Position numbers and translations under genes: made by a program. This document shows positions 16,864-24,355 of a DNA stretch of 64,000 bases, one piece after another. A model generated the notes under the pieces. The model was not told the origin of the DNA. It made no database searches and saw only the letters and a program-made list of their open reading frames with translations. Numbering within the stretch: position 1 is the stretch's first letter; each line of letters begins with the position of its first letter. This DNA comes from Methylophilaceae bacterium (lineage in GTDB: Bacteria > Pseudomonadota > Gammaproteobacteria > Burkholderiales > Methylophilaceae): assembly GCA_013141125.1 (NCBI GenBank), contig JABFRO010000002.1:310001-374000 (forward strand), read 5' to 3'.

Positions 16864-17073
16864 ATGAGTGTACGTTTTAATGTAATTCTGTCGGATGATT
16901 TGAATCGGGAAATTGATCTGGCCGTAGCAGAAAGCGAAACCAGCAAAAGTGAGATATTGCGTAAGGCGCTACAACTCTACCTTGCCGCGCGTGATGGTAG
17001 TCGGCGCGGGCTTAAACTTGGCTTGGTTGAGCCAAAGACCGAAAAGTTACAAACGGAAATTGTGGGTCTGTGA
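16864..17073 (+). CDS. Ribbon-helix-helix protein, antitoxin-like
   Basis: A 69-aa protein. MSVRFNVILSDDLNREIDLAVAE followed by TSKSEILRKALQLYLAARD is a clear RHH motif (strand VRFNVIL, two helices). The short basic and polar tail (SRRGLKLGLVEPKTEKLQTEIVGL) could contact a partner. The gene has a GGGGGTG ribosome-binding site and overlaps the next gene by 4 nt (GTGA). It is arranged as an antitoxin or repressor, but its partner is not a known toxin family. Confidence 0.75.
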   Translation: MSVRFNVILSDDLNREIDLAVAESETSKSEILRKALQLYLAARDGSRRGLKLGLVEPKTEKLQTEIVGL

Positions 17074-17336
17074 GCACCATTGATCTAAACACGCCACCAC
17101 CAAACCACAAGTTCAGCGTATCCGTAGAGCGCGAAGAAACCGCAGGCGAGCGCAATGTTCGTTTGTTCAAGGATGTCACTCTTTTTATGGTTGCCGTAGC
17201 TTTCGTCACGCTGATTGCTTGGTTATGTTACAGCACGCTTTCCGCGCCGAATGCCACAGCTGATGAGAAAAAGTGGGCGATGTCGGTGTTGTCGGCCGCC
17301 ACTGGCGGCATTATTGGTTATTTGGTTCGCAGATGA
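17070..17336 (+). CDS. Small two-TM membrane protein paired with an RHH protein; function unknown
   Basis: An 88-aa protein with a GTG start inside the upstream stop (GTGA). The first 33 residues are polar with a charged EREETAGERNVRLFKD segment. Two hydrophobic stretches follow: LFMVAVAFVTLIAWLCYSTLS (about 37-57) and MSVLSAATGGIIGYLVRR (about 71-88), separated by a short charged loop NATADEKKW. I do not recognise a toxin family. The tight overlap with an RHH gene, the private promoter and the terminator copies on both sides make it look like a module equivalent to its toxin-antitoxin neighbours. Confidence 0.65.
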   Translation: MSTIDLNTPPPNHKFSVSVEREETAGERNVRLFKDVTLFMVAVAFVTLIAWLCYSTLSAPNATADEKKWAMSVLSAATGGIIGYLVRR

Positions 17337-17351
17337 TTTGATTGAACAATT

Positions 17352-17384
17352 AACCTCGATTCCATTGCTTTCCATCGAGGCTAC
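17352..17384 (-). repeat. REP-like palindromic repeat R2, copy 2 (inverted)
   Basis: Reverse complement of the 13671 unit: CCTCGAT, 13-base spacer, ATCGAGG, then CTAC. The stem is a perfect 7 bp. It lies between the two-TM gene and its terminator. Confidence 0.6.
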
Positions 17385-17414
17385 AGGTCTATACGGTTTG
17401 AAAGTTAAATCTAA

Positions 17415-17442
17415 AAATGGCATCTTCGGGTGCCGTTTTTTT
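17415..17442 (+). terminator. Rho-independent terminator, T1 copy 3
   Basis: Stem AATGGCATC / GGTGCCGTT (one U-G change from copy 1) with the TTCG tetraloop and T7 tail. It ends the RHH/two-TM module. Confidence 0.87.
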
Positions 17443-17448
17443 ATGTTG

Positions 17449-17524
17449 ATTTTTTGTGACTGTTACAAAAAATATTTTGCTAGTCAGTAAAAATATTGTA
17501 ATTATTTAAAGCATGAGAGATACT
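17449..17524 (+). promoter_or_regulatory. Upstream region of the RelBE-like module: palindrome plus promoter
   Basis: A perfect 9-bp inverted repeat ATTTTTTGT (17449-17457) / ACAAAAAAT (17465-17473) lies upstream of a promoter candidate TTGTAA (17496-17501), 17 bp, GATACT (17519-17524). The palindrome may be a regulator-binding site; the promoter match is moderate. Confidence 0.38.
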
Positions 17525-17556
17525 TGTATTTCATTTTTAGCTCTGGAGAACGGGTG

Positions 17557-17787
17557 ATGAGTGCAGTATCAATCCGCTTACCTGATGAAGTCACTGATCG
17601 CCTGCAACAATTGGCTCAGCGCACAGGACGTAGCAAAACCTTTTATATGATTGAAGCAATTACCGAGCATCTAAATGATCTTGAGGATTTGTATCTTGCT
17701 GAGCAGCGTCTGCTGGATATTCGATCAGGAAAAACCAAGGCTGTACCTCTTGAGGAGCTGATGAAGCTTTATGTCTTGGAGGATTGA
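17557..17787 (+). CDS. RHH antitoxin of a RelE-type toxin
   Basis: A 76-aa RHH protein: MSAVSIRLPDEVTDRLQQLAQ then GRSKTFYMIEAITEHLNDLED, a textbook RelB/CopG-type DNA-binding fold. It is followed by a tail RLLDIRSGKTKAVPLEELMK, common in antitoxins of ParE/RelE partners. ATG 17557 fits both the RHH start and a GGAG site; a longer in-frame reading from 17524 would begin inside the promoter. It overlaps the toxin gene by 17 nt. Confidence 0.85.
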   Translation: MSAVSIRLPDEVTDRLQQLAQRTGRSKTFYMIEAITEHLNDLEDLYLAEQRLLDIRSGKTKAVPLEELMKLYVLED

Positions 17788-18040
17788 GTTCGACGCAGCC
17801 GCAAGTCGTGAGTTGGGTAAGATCGATCCGCAAATAGCTCGCCGCATTTTATCTTTTCTGAATGAGAGAATTGCACCTTCGGATGATCCCCGTAACATTG
17901 GAGAAGCGCTCAAAGGTTCACGTTTGGGTGAGTTTTGGAAATACCGTATTGGCGATTACCGGATTATTTCAAGTATAGAGGATAATACTTTGACCATTCT
18001 GGTGGTGCGTATAGGTAATCGTCGAGAGGTTTATCGGTAA
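17771..18040 (+). CDS. RelE/ParE-family toxin
   Basis: An 89-aa toxin starting MSWRIEFDAAASRELGKID, the standard RelE/ParE N-terminus. Basic and aromatic residues of the RNA-cleaving RelE group follow (GSRLGEFWKYRIGDYRIISSI, then VVRIGNRREVYR). The length and the terminal HRREVY-type motif are normal. It overlaps the antitoxin gene by 17 nt, as is common for relBE. Probable ribosome-dependent mRNA endonuclease. Confidence 0.88.
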   Translation: MSWRIEFDAAASRELGKIDPQIARRILSFLNERIAPSDDPRNIGEALKGSRLGEFWKYRIGDYRIISSIEDNTLTILVVRIGNRREVYR

Positions 18041-18113
18041 CAGTATCTGGTAAAACTTGCTGTGCATCGTGGTGCATATTTGACGGATTGCCAGAATAGC
18101 AGAAACTTAAAAA

Positions 18114-18140
18114 AACGGCATCTTCGGGTGCCGTTTTTTA
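18114..18140 (+). terminator. Rho-independent terminator, T1 copy 4
   Basis: A stem and TTCG tetraloop identical to copy 1, followed by T6. Homology with copy 1 extends upstream through the motif GAATAGCA-(G)-AAACTTAAAAA, so more than the hairpin has been duplicated. Confidence 0.9.
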
Positions 18141-18159
18141 TGAACCTTGGTATTCTTGT

Positions 18160-18188
18160 TTGACTACATCTCAAATGAGATACATAAT
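18160..18188 (+). promoter_or_regulatory. Promoter with internal palindrome for the DinJ/YafQ-like module
   Basis: TTGACT (18160-18165), 17-bp spacer, CATAAT (18183-18188). The spacer contains a perfect inverted repeat ATCTCA-AA-TGAGAT (18168-18181), well placed for repression by the antitoxin. Confidence 0.6.
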
Positions 18189-18213
18189 GAACCGTTTAAA
18201 GGGGAGTTTAGCT

Positions 18214-18495
18214 ATGTCTACACAAACAGCCATGCTTCATGTTCGAGTGGATGATGAAACCAAGGAACAAGCAACGCAAGCGCTTGCTGCAATGGGCATG
18301 TCAGTGTCTGAGGCGGTGCGTCTGTTTTTGCATCGGGTGGTCATTGATCAGGCTTTTCCTTTGGAGCTCAAGGTGCCAAATGCCGAAACACGCGCCGCAA
18401 TGACCGAGGCCAATGAGATCATCCGTTTGCGCCACGTGCGCTTTGCCACTGCTGACGCATTATTTGATGACATCGAAACGAACAGCGGCCAGTAA
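18214..18495 (+). CDS. RelB/DinJ-family antitoxin
   Basis: A 93-aa antitoxin. TAMLHVRVDDETKEQATQALAAMGMSVSEAVRLFLHRVVIDQAFPLELKVPN is a near-perfect DinJ/RelB signature (RHH domain followed by the AFPL..VPN hinge). The acidic tail ATADALFDDIE binds the toxin in this family. ATG 18214 has an AGGGGAG site at the right distance; a reading from 18160 begins inside the promoter. The tail overlaps the start of the toxin frame. Confidence 0.9.
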   Translation: MSTQTAMLHVRVDDETKEQATQALAAMGMSVSEAVRLFLHRVVIDQAFPLELKVPNAETRAAMTEANEIIRLRHVRFATADALFDDIETNSGQ

Positions 18496-18796
18496 GCGGG
18501 CAATATTGCCACGGGCAACAGACTATACAAAATCGTTTCTGAAAGACTGGGGGCGACTTTCGCGATCCGGACGCTATGACATGATTCGTTTGAAAGAAGC
18601 CATGTTATTACTGATCGCTAATGATAGCCCGCTTGGGCAGGAGTGGTTGGATCATGCGCTCAAAGGTGATTGGGAAGGACACAGAGAATGCCATATTGGC
18701 GGTGATTTTCTGCTGGCGTACAAACTTGATGATAGCGGAAAAATTGGCATGCTCGTGTTTGTGCGTGCCGGCACGCATGCTGACCTTTTCGGCTAG
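18467..18796 (+). CDS. YafQ-family mRNA interferase toxin
   Basis: A RelE-superfamily toxin of the YafQ type. TDYTKSFLKDWGRLSRSGRYDM, then DHALKGDWEGHRECHIGGDFLLAYKLDDSG and the terminal RAGTHADLFG motif, carry the expected histidines and aspartates. The start is uncertain. ATG 18467 gives 109 aa and overlaps the antitoxin gene by 29 nt; TTG 18506 gives 96 aa, closer to typical YafQ length, 10 nt after the antitoxin stop. It is similar in kind to the toxin at 16341 but clearly diverged, so not a recent duplication. Confidence 0.86.
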   Translation: MTSKRTAASKRAILPRATDYTKSFLKDWGRLSRSGRYDMIRLKEAMLLLIANDSPLGQEWLDHALKGDWEGHRECHIGGDFLLAYKLDDSGKIGMLVFVRAGTHADLFG

Positions 18797-18802
18797 CTTG
18801 CG

Positions 18803-18835
18803 AAGCCTCTATGCAACGTAGCGGAATCGAGCTAC
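18803..18835 (+). repeat. REP-like palindromic repeat R2, copy 3 (degenerate)
   Basis: AAGCCTCTATG, spacer, GGAATCGAGCTAC. It matches copy 1 in order and spacing but has lost perfect pairing in one arm. Confidence 0.45.
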
Positions 18836-18849
18836 ACAGTTTAGTTCAT

Positions 18850-18945
18850 GTAGGGTGGGCAACGCTGTTTTGCCCGCCAAGCTTCGCTGCATCTGCGTGG
18901 GAAAAACAATTGGTGTCGCGTGGGCAACGATTTTCCTCCCGCGTT
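18850..18945 (+). repeat. R1-type repeat, copy 4 (left part)
   Basis: It starts GTAGGGTGGGCAACG with the TGTTTTGCCCGCC block, as in the 154-bp element. It then continues into a rearranged right half with two CGTGGG(C/A)AA blocks but no closing inverted repeat. It marks the right border of the island before tusA. Confidence 0.55.
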
Positions 18946-19001
18946 GCTTATCTGCAACCAAATGAATTTAAATGAAATTTTTAATATATTAGGAGATGAA
19001 A

Positions 19002-19256
19002 ATGGAACTCAGTCTGGAACCGGAAGCCAATTTTGATCAGGTGCTTGATGCGCGTGGATTAAATTGTCCACTGCCTATTTTGCGTTGTAAAAAAGGTTTG
19101 GCCGAAATCTCCGGCGGACAGGTATTAAAAGTGCTGACTACCGATTCGGGCTCAGTAAAAGATTTTCAGGCCTTTTGCAAGCAGACCGGGCACGAGCTTT
19201 TGTCATTGGAACAAGGGGAAAAAGAGTACGTTTTCTTTATCCGTAAGCACGCGTAG
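19002..19256 (+). CDS. TusA/SirA-like sulfur carrier protein
   Basis: An 84-aa member of the TusA (SirA/YedF/YeeD) family. LDARGLNCPLPILRCKKGL holds the conserved CPxP motif with active Cys22, and the family's GGQVLKVLTTDSGSVKDFQAFCKQTGHEL core follows. ATG 19002 is six bases after the AGGAG site; the ATG at 18996 is too close to it. TusA-like proteins carry persulfide sulfur for tRNA thiolation or, in sulfur oxidisers, dissimilatory sulfur traffic. The latter is plausible given the sqr gene in this window but is not shown by gene context. Confidence 0.85.
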   Translation: MELSLEPEANFDQVLDARGLNCPLPILRCKKGLAEISGGQVLKVLTTDSGSVKDFQAFCKQTGHELLSLEQGEKEYVFFIRKHA

Positions 19257-19300
19257 TCTGGATTGTTGATTTGATCTGGATTGCTTGCTGATTTCATAGT

Positions 19301-19337
19301 GATGAAAAAGGGTGTATTTTATGCACCCTTTTTCATC
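19301..19337. terminator. Bidirectional terminator between tusA-like gene and valS
   Basis: A long hairpin, GATGAAAAAGGGTG / CACCCTTTTTCATC, with A and T runs in both arms. It serves the convergent tusA-like and valS transcripts. Confidence 0.88.
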
Positions 19338-19366
19338 TGACCTATTTTCGTCTGAGCTTGGCTAGG

Positions 19367-22204
19367 CTATTTCAGGCGATCCAGTTGAATTTGCAGTTTT
19401 TCTACAGTCGCCGTAAAGTCAGCCAGGCGCGCTTTTTCTTGCTCAACCACCGCTGGTGGGGCGCGATCCACAAAGCTGGCATTGGTCAGCTTGCCTTGTG
19501 CCTTGGCAATTTCGCCGCTCAAGCGCGCAATCTCTTTATTGAGCCGCTCTTTTTCCGCGTCTACATCAATCTCGATTTTAAGCATCAGCTTGAAATTGCC
19601 TGCCAACGCTACCGCCGCATCGGCCTCGGGCAGTTCCTGCACAATTTCCACTTCGCTTAATTTTGCCAGTGCTTTGTAATACGGCGCAAAAGCAGCCAGT
19701 TCAGCGGCATCACCGGCGGCAATCAGTGGTACGCGCTGGGCGGGTGAAACGTTCATTTCGCCGCGCAGGCTGCGGCAGGCATCTACTGCTTGTTTCAATA
19801 AACTCACCCAGGCTTCGGCATTGGTATCAATCTTCTCGGGCTGCGCCTTGGGATAGGCTTGCAGCATAATGCTCGGGCCAGTGCGTCCTGAGAGCGGAGC
19901 TACGGTTTGCCATAATTCTTCGGTGATGAACGGAATAATGGGGTGTGCCAGACGTAGAATGGTTTCCAGCACGCGCAGCAGGGTGCGCCGTGTGGCGCGT
20001 TGCTGCGCGGGGGTTCCCGCTTGAATTTGCACCTTGGCCAGTTCCAGATACCAATCGCAGTATTCATCCCACACCAGCTCATAAATGGCCTTGGCTGCCA
20101 GATCGAAACGGTAATCGGCAAAGGCTTTTTCTACTTCCGTTTCCGTGCGTTGCAGCTGGCTGACGATCCAGCGATCGGCCTGGGAAAAATCCAGGTAAGC
20201 TTCTGGCCCGCAATCGTGCTGGCAAGGTTCCAGACCGTTATCCTGGCCTTCGCAATTCATCAGCACAAAGCGCGTGGCATTCCATAACTTGTTGCAAAAA
20301 TTGCGATAACCATCGCAGCGCTGCAAATCAAACTTGATGTCGCGGCCGGGGCTGGCGAGCGCGGCGAAAGTAAACCTTAAAGCATCCGTCCCGTAAGCGC
20401 TAATGCCTTCAGGAAACTCTTTGCGTGTGTTTTTCTCGATTTTTGCCGCATCTTTGGGGTTCATTAAACCCGTGGTGCGTTTTTTGACCAAATCGTCCAG
20501 ACTAATGCCGTCTATCAGATCAATCGGGTCTAAAACATTACCTTTGGATTTGGACATTTTCTGCCCTTCCGCATCACGGATCAGGCCGTGCACATACACA
20601 TCCTTGAACGGAATTTTGCCGGTGAGGTGCGTGGTCATCATCACCATGCGCGCCACCCAGAAGAAAATGATGTCAAAGCCGGTGACCAATACGCTGGAAG
20701 GCAGATATTGTTGCAGGAACTGGTTTTGCGCATCCCGTGCCTCATCACCCGTCCAATCCAGTGTGGAGAATGGCCATAGCGCGGAGGAATACCAGGTATC
20801 GAGCACGTCTTCATCGCGTTTGAGGTTGCCGCTATAGCCATCCCTAGCCGCCAGGGCTTGCGCTTCGGCCTCATTCTTGGCCACCCAAACCTGACCACTG
20901 TCGCCATACCAAGCCGGAATTTGATGCCCCCACCATAGCTGGCGCGAGATGCACCAATCCTGAATGTTGTTGAGCCACTGGTTGTAGGTGTTGACCCAGT
21001 TTTCCGGGTAGAACTTGATTTCACCGCTGGCCACTACATCCAGTGCTTTTTGCGTGATGCTTTTGCCATCGGCAGCAGGTTTGCTCATGGCGACAAACCA
21101 TTGGTCGGTGAGCATGGGCTCAATAATGACACCAGTGCGGTCGCCGCGTGGCACTTTGAGTTTGTGTTTGTCGGTTTTGACCAGATAGCCCTGCGCTTCC
21201 AGATCGGCCACCACTTGCTTGCGCGCGGCAAAGCGCTCTAGTCCCTGATAGTGCTTGGGTGCGGCATCATTGATGAAACCTTGCAGATTCAAAATGCCTA
21301 TTATCGGCAACTGGTGACGTTGCCCCACAGCATAGTCATTAAAATCATGCGCTGGCGTTACCTTCACCACGCCGGTGCCGAATTCTTTATCCACATAATC
21401 ATCGGCAATGATGGGGATTTCACGCTCGCATAAAGGCAGTTTTACAAACTTGCCTATCAAATGTGCATAGCGCTCATCTTCAGGATGCACCATGACCGCC
21501 ACGTCGCCCAACATGGTTTCCGGGCGTGTGGTGGCAACTGTCAAATGGCCTGAACCATCGGCCAGTGGATAATTGATATGCCACATGAAGCCATCTTCTT
21601 CTTCCTGCACCACTTCCAGATCGGACACCGCTGTGCCCAGCTTTACATCCCAATTCACCAGACGTTTGCCGCGATAAATCAGGCCTTCGTTATACAGGCG
21701 CACAAAGGATTCGGTCACGGTTTTGTTCAAGCCTTCATCCATGGTGAAGCGCTCGCGGCTCCAGTCGGGCGAAGTGCCAAGGCGACGCATCTGGCGCGTG
21801 ATGGTGGAGCCTGAGTGTTCTTTCCATTCCCACACTTTTTGCAGAAATTTCTCGCGTCCCAAATCATGCCGCGTTACGCCCTGCGCATCCAGCTGGCGCT
21901 CCACCACAATCTGCGTGGCAATGCCGGCATGGTCGGTGCCCGGCTGCCATAGCGTGTTGTCGCCGCGCATGCGGTGGTAGCGCGTCAGCGCATCCATGAT
22001 GGTTTGGTTGAAGCCATGCCCCATGTGCAGGGTGCCGGTAACATTGGGCGGCGGTAGCAATATGCAGAAGTTATCCTGCTTGGTGCTGTCTAATCCCGCT
22101 TGATAAAGCCCTCTGGATTCCCAGAATTGATACCACTGGGCTTCTATGGTTTTGGGGTCGAAGGATTTGGCGAGTTCTTTTTGAGTTGGATTGTCTGTAG
22201 TCAT
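19367..22204 (-). CDS. valS: Valine--tRNA ligase
   Basis: Cytoplasmic class I aminoacyl-tRNA synthetase charging tRNA-Val. The HIGH motif is HMGH at residues 60-63 in [17 protein letters not shown], and the KMSKS motif appears intact as [13 protein letters not shown]1 editing domain lies between, the anticodon-binding domain follows, and a C-terminal coiled-coil arm ([20 protein letters not shown]) closes the protein. At 945 aa the length is normal for bacterial ValRS. ATG 22204 is used; a GTG at 22222 is possible but adds six residues without family support. Confidence 0.97.
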   Translation of the reverse strand: MTTDNPTQKELAKSFDPKTIEAQWYQFWESRGLYQAGLDSTKQDNFCILLPPPNVTGTLHMGHGFNQTIMDALTRYHRMRGDNTLWQPGTDHAGIATQIVVERQLDAQGVTRHDLGREKFLQKVWEWKEHSGSTITRQMRRLGTSPDWSRERFTMDEGLNKTVTESFVRLYNEGLIYRGKRLVNWDVKLGTAVSDLEVVQEEEDGFMWHINYPLADGSGHLTVATTRPETMLGDVAVMVHPEDERYAHLIGKFVKLPLCEREIPIIADDYVDKEFGTGVVKVTPAHDFNDYAVGQRHQLPIIGILNLQGFINDAAPKHYQGLERFAARKQVVADLEAQGYLVKTDKHKLKVPRGDRTGVIIEPMLTDQWFVAMSKPAADGKSITQKALDVVASGEIKFYPENWVNTYNQWLNNIQDWCISRQLWWGHQIPAWYGDSGQVWVAKNEAEAQALAARDGYSGNLKRDEDVLDTWYSSALWPFSTLDWTGDEARDAQNQFLQQYLPSSVLVTGFDIIFFWVARMVMMTTHLTGKIPFKDVYVHGLIRDAEGQKMSKSKGNVLDPIDLIDGISLDDLVKKRTTGLMNPKDAAKIEKNTRKEFPEGISAYGTDALRFTFAALASPGRDIKFDLQRCDGYRNFCNKLWNATRFVLMNCEGQDNGLEPCQHDCGPEAYLDFSQADRWIVSQLQRTETEVEKAFADYRFDLAAKAIYELVWDEYCDWYLELAKVQIQAGTPAQQRATRRTLLRVLETILRLAHPIIPFITEELWQTVAPLSGRTGPSIMLQAYPKAQPEKIDTNAEAWVSLLKQAVDACRSLRGEMNVSPAQRVPLIAAGDAAELAAFAPYYKALAKLSEVEIVQELPEADAAVALAGNFKLMLKIEIDVDAEKERLNKEIARLSGEIAKAQGKLTNASFVDRAPPAVVEQEKARLADFTATVEKLQIQLDRLK

Positions 22205-22337
22205 AGCGCTGAATTTTATCACAGCATAAGGTATAACCGTTTGGGCGCAATAAATGATCGTTTGTATACATTCAATTTGTTAAATTGATGGTGAACGATT
22301 AGCATAGACAATTGTATTGTTTTGAAAGGCATGGTAA

Positions 22338-22781
22338 ATGAATGAACATTTCTGGCTGTGGGGTATTCTGGGGCTGGTTTTGCTGGGTGTAGAAATGGCC
22401 AGCGGCACATTTTATGTGCTGTGGTTTGGCGTGGCTGCGCTGGTTTTAAGTGTGTTGCTATGGCTGCTGCCTGATATTGCCACGGCGGTTCAATTGCTGA
22501 TATATGCTGTCGTTTCTGTTGGCCTGCTCTTTGTGTGGCAACGGTTCTACAAAAAATCCGCTGTGGATTCACGCGTTGGACAAGCGCAGGGGGAAGAGAT
22601 AGGGCGTGTCGGCACTATGGTGGAAACCGTCAGCGCCACTCAAAATGGCCGTATTCAGTTTGCTCAAGGGGTAATGGGTAGCCGCGAATGGGCGGCGGTA
22701 TCAACCGAGACGATAGCCGCAGGCTCATCTGCCACCATAGTAGCCATTGAGGGTAATAGTCTGCGCGTTAAATCCTGCTGA
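22338..22781 (+). CDS. NfeD family membrane protein
   Basis: A 147-aa short-form NfeD protein. Two or three hydrophobic segments (about 7-25, 28-48, 50-68) are followed by a soluble OB-fold-like domain (about 80-147) that includes GRVGTMVETVSATQNGRIQF. It precedes the SPFH gene qmcA by about 120 nt. NfeD and stomatin-like proteins are regularly encoded together and act on membrane microdomains or protein quality control. Confidence 0.88.
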   Translation: MNEHFWLWGILGLVLLGVEMASGTFYVLWFGVAALVLSVLLWLLPDIATAVQLLIYAVVSVGLLFVWQRFYKKSAVDSRVGQAQGEEIGRVGTMVETVSATQNGRIQFAQGVMGSREWAAVSTETIAAGSSATIVAIEGNSLRVKSC

Positions 22782-22900
22782 TGGCAGGATTGCAGATAAC
22801 TAAATGATTATACTAAGATTTGTAGGTATGGTTTAAACCCGGCCAATTGGCGTAACTTCAGTAATAATTTTAAGATGACTATTAAAAATAAGGAAATATC

Positions 22901-23743
22901 ATGTTTGAATTCATGCTTTTTTTGATTGCAATTGCCGCTATTCTGGCGTTCAAAGGTATCCGAATTGTGCCGCAGGGTGAGGAATGGGTGGTGGAACGCC
23001 TGGGTAAATTCTCAGCGGTCATTCGGCCCGGCCTTAACATTATTAACCCGATTTTCAGCAAGGTTAGTTATAAAGTCACCACCAAAGATATTATTCTGGA
23101 TGTGCCACAGCAAGAGGTGATTACCCGCGATAATGCGGTGATTCTTGCCAATGCGATAGCGTTCATCAAGGTTACCAATATTGAGCGTTCGGTTTATGGC
23201 ATTGAAAATTTTCGCGAGGCCATGCGCAATATGGTGCAAACCAGTTTACGTTCCATCATAGGCGGCATGGATTTGAATCAGGCGCTGACTTCGCGCGATC
23301 GCATTAAAGCCGAGCTGAAAATGGCGATTGCGGATGAGGCGCTGGATTGGGGTCTGACTGTCAAATCCGTTGAAATTCAAGATATTAAGCCTTCACCCAA
23401 TATGCAGGATGCGATGGAAAGACAAGCCGCCGCCGAACGTGAGCGTATTGCCGTAGTCACTGAAGCAGAAGGTGCCAAACAATCGCTTATTTTAAATGCT
23501 GAAGCGCGCCTGGAAGCAGCGCGTAAAGATGCGGAAGCACAAATGGTGGCGGCCAGAGCTTCGGCAGAATCCATCAAATTTATTACCGAATCGATCAAAG
23601 AAAATAATGCCTCTGCCATGTTTTTGCTGGGTGATCGTTATATTCAAGCGTTGCAAAAGTTGTCTGCATCGGAAAACAGCAAGATTGTAGTGATGCCGGG
23701 GGATTTGGTCAGCGCGGTTAAATCACTGGTAGCGGGTAAATAA
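22901..23743 (+). CDS. qmcA: SPFH/band-7 (stomatin-like) protein QmcA
   Basis: A 280-aa membrane-anchored SPFH protein. The N-terminal membrane segment (1-20) is followed by IRIVPQGEEWVVERLGKFSAVIRPGLN, the stomatin/QmcA signature. The SPFH domain runs to about residue 180, then an Ala/Glu-rich coiled coil (AEREREAIVTEAEGAK-like) to about 245. It likely forms large oligomeric rings with the NfeD partner upstream. The AAGGAAATATC ribosome-binding site is well placed. Confidence 0.9.
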   Translation: MFEFMLFLIAIAAILAFKGIRIVPQGEEWVVERLGKFSAVIRPGLNIINPIFSKVSYKVTTKDIILDVPQQEVITRDNAVILANAIAFIKVTNIERSVYGIENFREAMRNMVQTSLRSIIGGMDLNQALTSRDRIKAELKMAIADEALDWGLTVKSVEIQDIKPSPNMQDAMERQAAAERERIAVVTEAEGAKQSLILNAEARLEAARKDAEAQMVAARASAESIKFITESIKENNASAMFLLGDRYIQALQKLSASENSKIVVMPGDLVSAVKSLVAGK

Positions 23744-23806
23744 CCGCATATCCTATGCCAGCGGAGCCAAATCTGATGTCATCCAATACTTTTAACAGCA
23801 CGACGC

Positions 23807-24310
23807 ATGCTTAAGATACAGTTTGCCTTAAGGGCGTGTTCTCTAGGATGGATACTTGTTGCCGCTAGCGAGCTTGGAATATGCGCTATTTTTTTGGGGG
23901 ATGATGCCGAGGTTCTAATACACGACTTGCAAGGCCGGTTTCCTCAATCAAATTTCATCGGCGGCGATCAGGCGCTTGAGGCATTAATGGTTAAAGTAGT
24001 GGATTTTATTGAGGCTCCCGCCATGGGGCTTGATCTGCCACTGGATATTAGAGGTAGCGCTTTTCAGCAAAAAGTTTGGCAAGCACTGCGCGAAATTCCT
24101 GCGGGTGAAACGGCAAGTTATTCCGATATTGCAAAGAAGATTGGTGCGCCCAAGGCTTTTCGTGCGGTAGCACAAGCTTGTGCCGCCAATGCGCTGGCGG
24201 TTGTTATTCCATGCCATCGGGTGGTCAAAAGCGATGGTGCAATATCCGGTTATCGTTGGGGGGTGCAACGTAAAATAACTTTGCTTGCGCGAGAGGCGCT
24301 GAAGCCATAA
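23807..24310 (+). CDS. ogt: Methylated-DNA--protein-cysteine methyltransferase (Ogt/Ada C-terminal type)
   Basis: Suicide repair enzyme that transfers O6-alkyl groups from guanine to its own cysteine. The active-site motif PCHRV is present with Cys136, as are the RAVAQACAANALAVVIPC helix-turn-helix region and the GYRWGVQRK segment. The N-terminal ribonuclease-like domain starts at CSLGWILVA. At 167 aa it matches stand-alone Ogt. The start is doubtful: ATG 23807 has no clear ribosome-binding site, whereas ATG 23776 in another frame has a GGAG site but stops after 12 codons (MSSNTFNSTTHA), overlapping ATG 23807. Confidence 0.88.
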   Translation: MLKIQFALRACSLGWILVAASELGICAIFLGDDAEVLIHDLQGRFPQSNFIGGDQALEALMVKVVDFIEAPAMGLDLPLDIRGSAFQQKVWQALREIPAGETASYSDIAKKIGAPKAFRAVAQACAANALAVVIPCHRVVKSDGAISGYRWGVQRKITLLAREALKP

Positions 24311-24320
24311 AGCCAAGTTC

Positions 24321-24341
24321 CTGAAGGCTGGGGGGCTTCAG
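24321..24341 (+). terminator. Weak terminator-like hairpin after ogt
   Basis: CTGAAG and CTTCAG pair across a G-rich loop, followed by CTATTTTA. The T-run is short. It sits between convergent ogt and ntrX-like genes. Confidence 0.4.
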
Positions 24342-24355
24342 CTATTTTACTTGAG

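Noticed and set aside
12145-19000. Chromosomal integron cassette array
   Set aside because: Small modular genes in one direction suggested it, but there is no integrase gene, no attC-like site with conserved core sequences, and the repeated units between modules are terminators and REP-like repeats. Several modules carry their own promoters, and brnTA is inverted.
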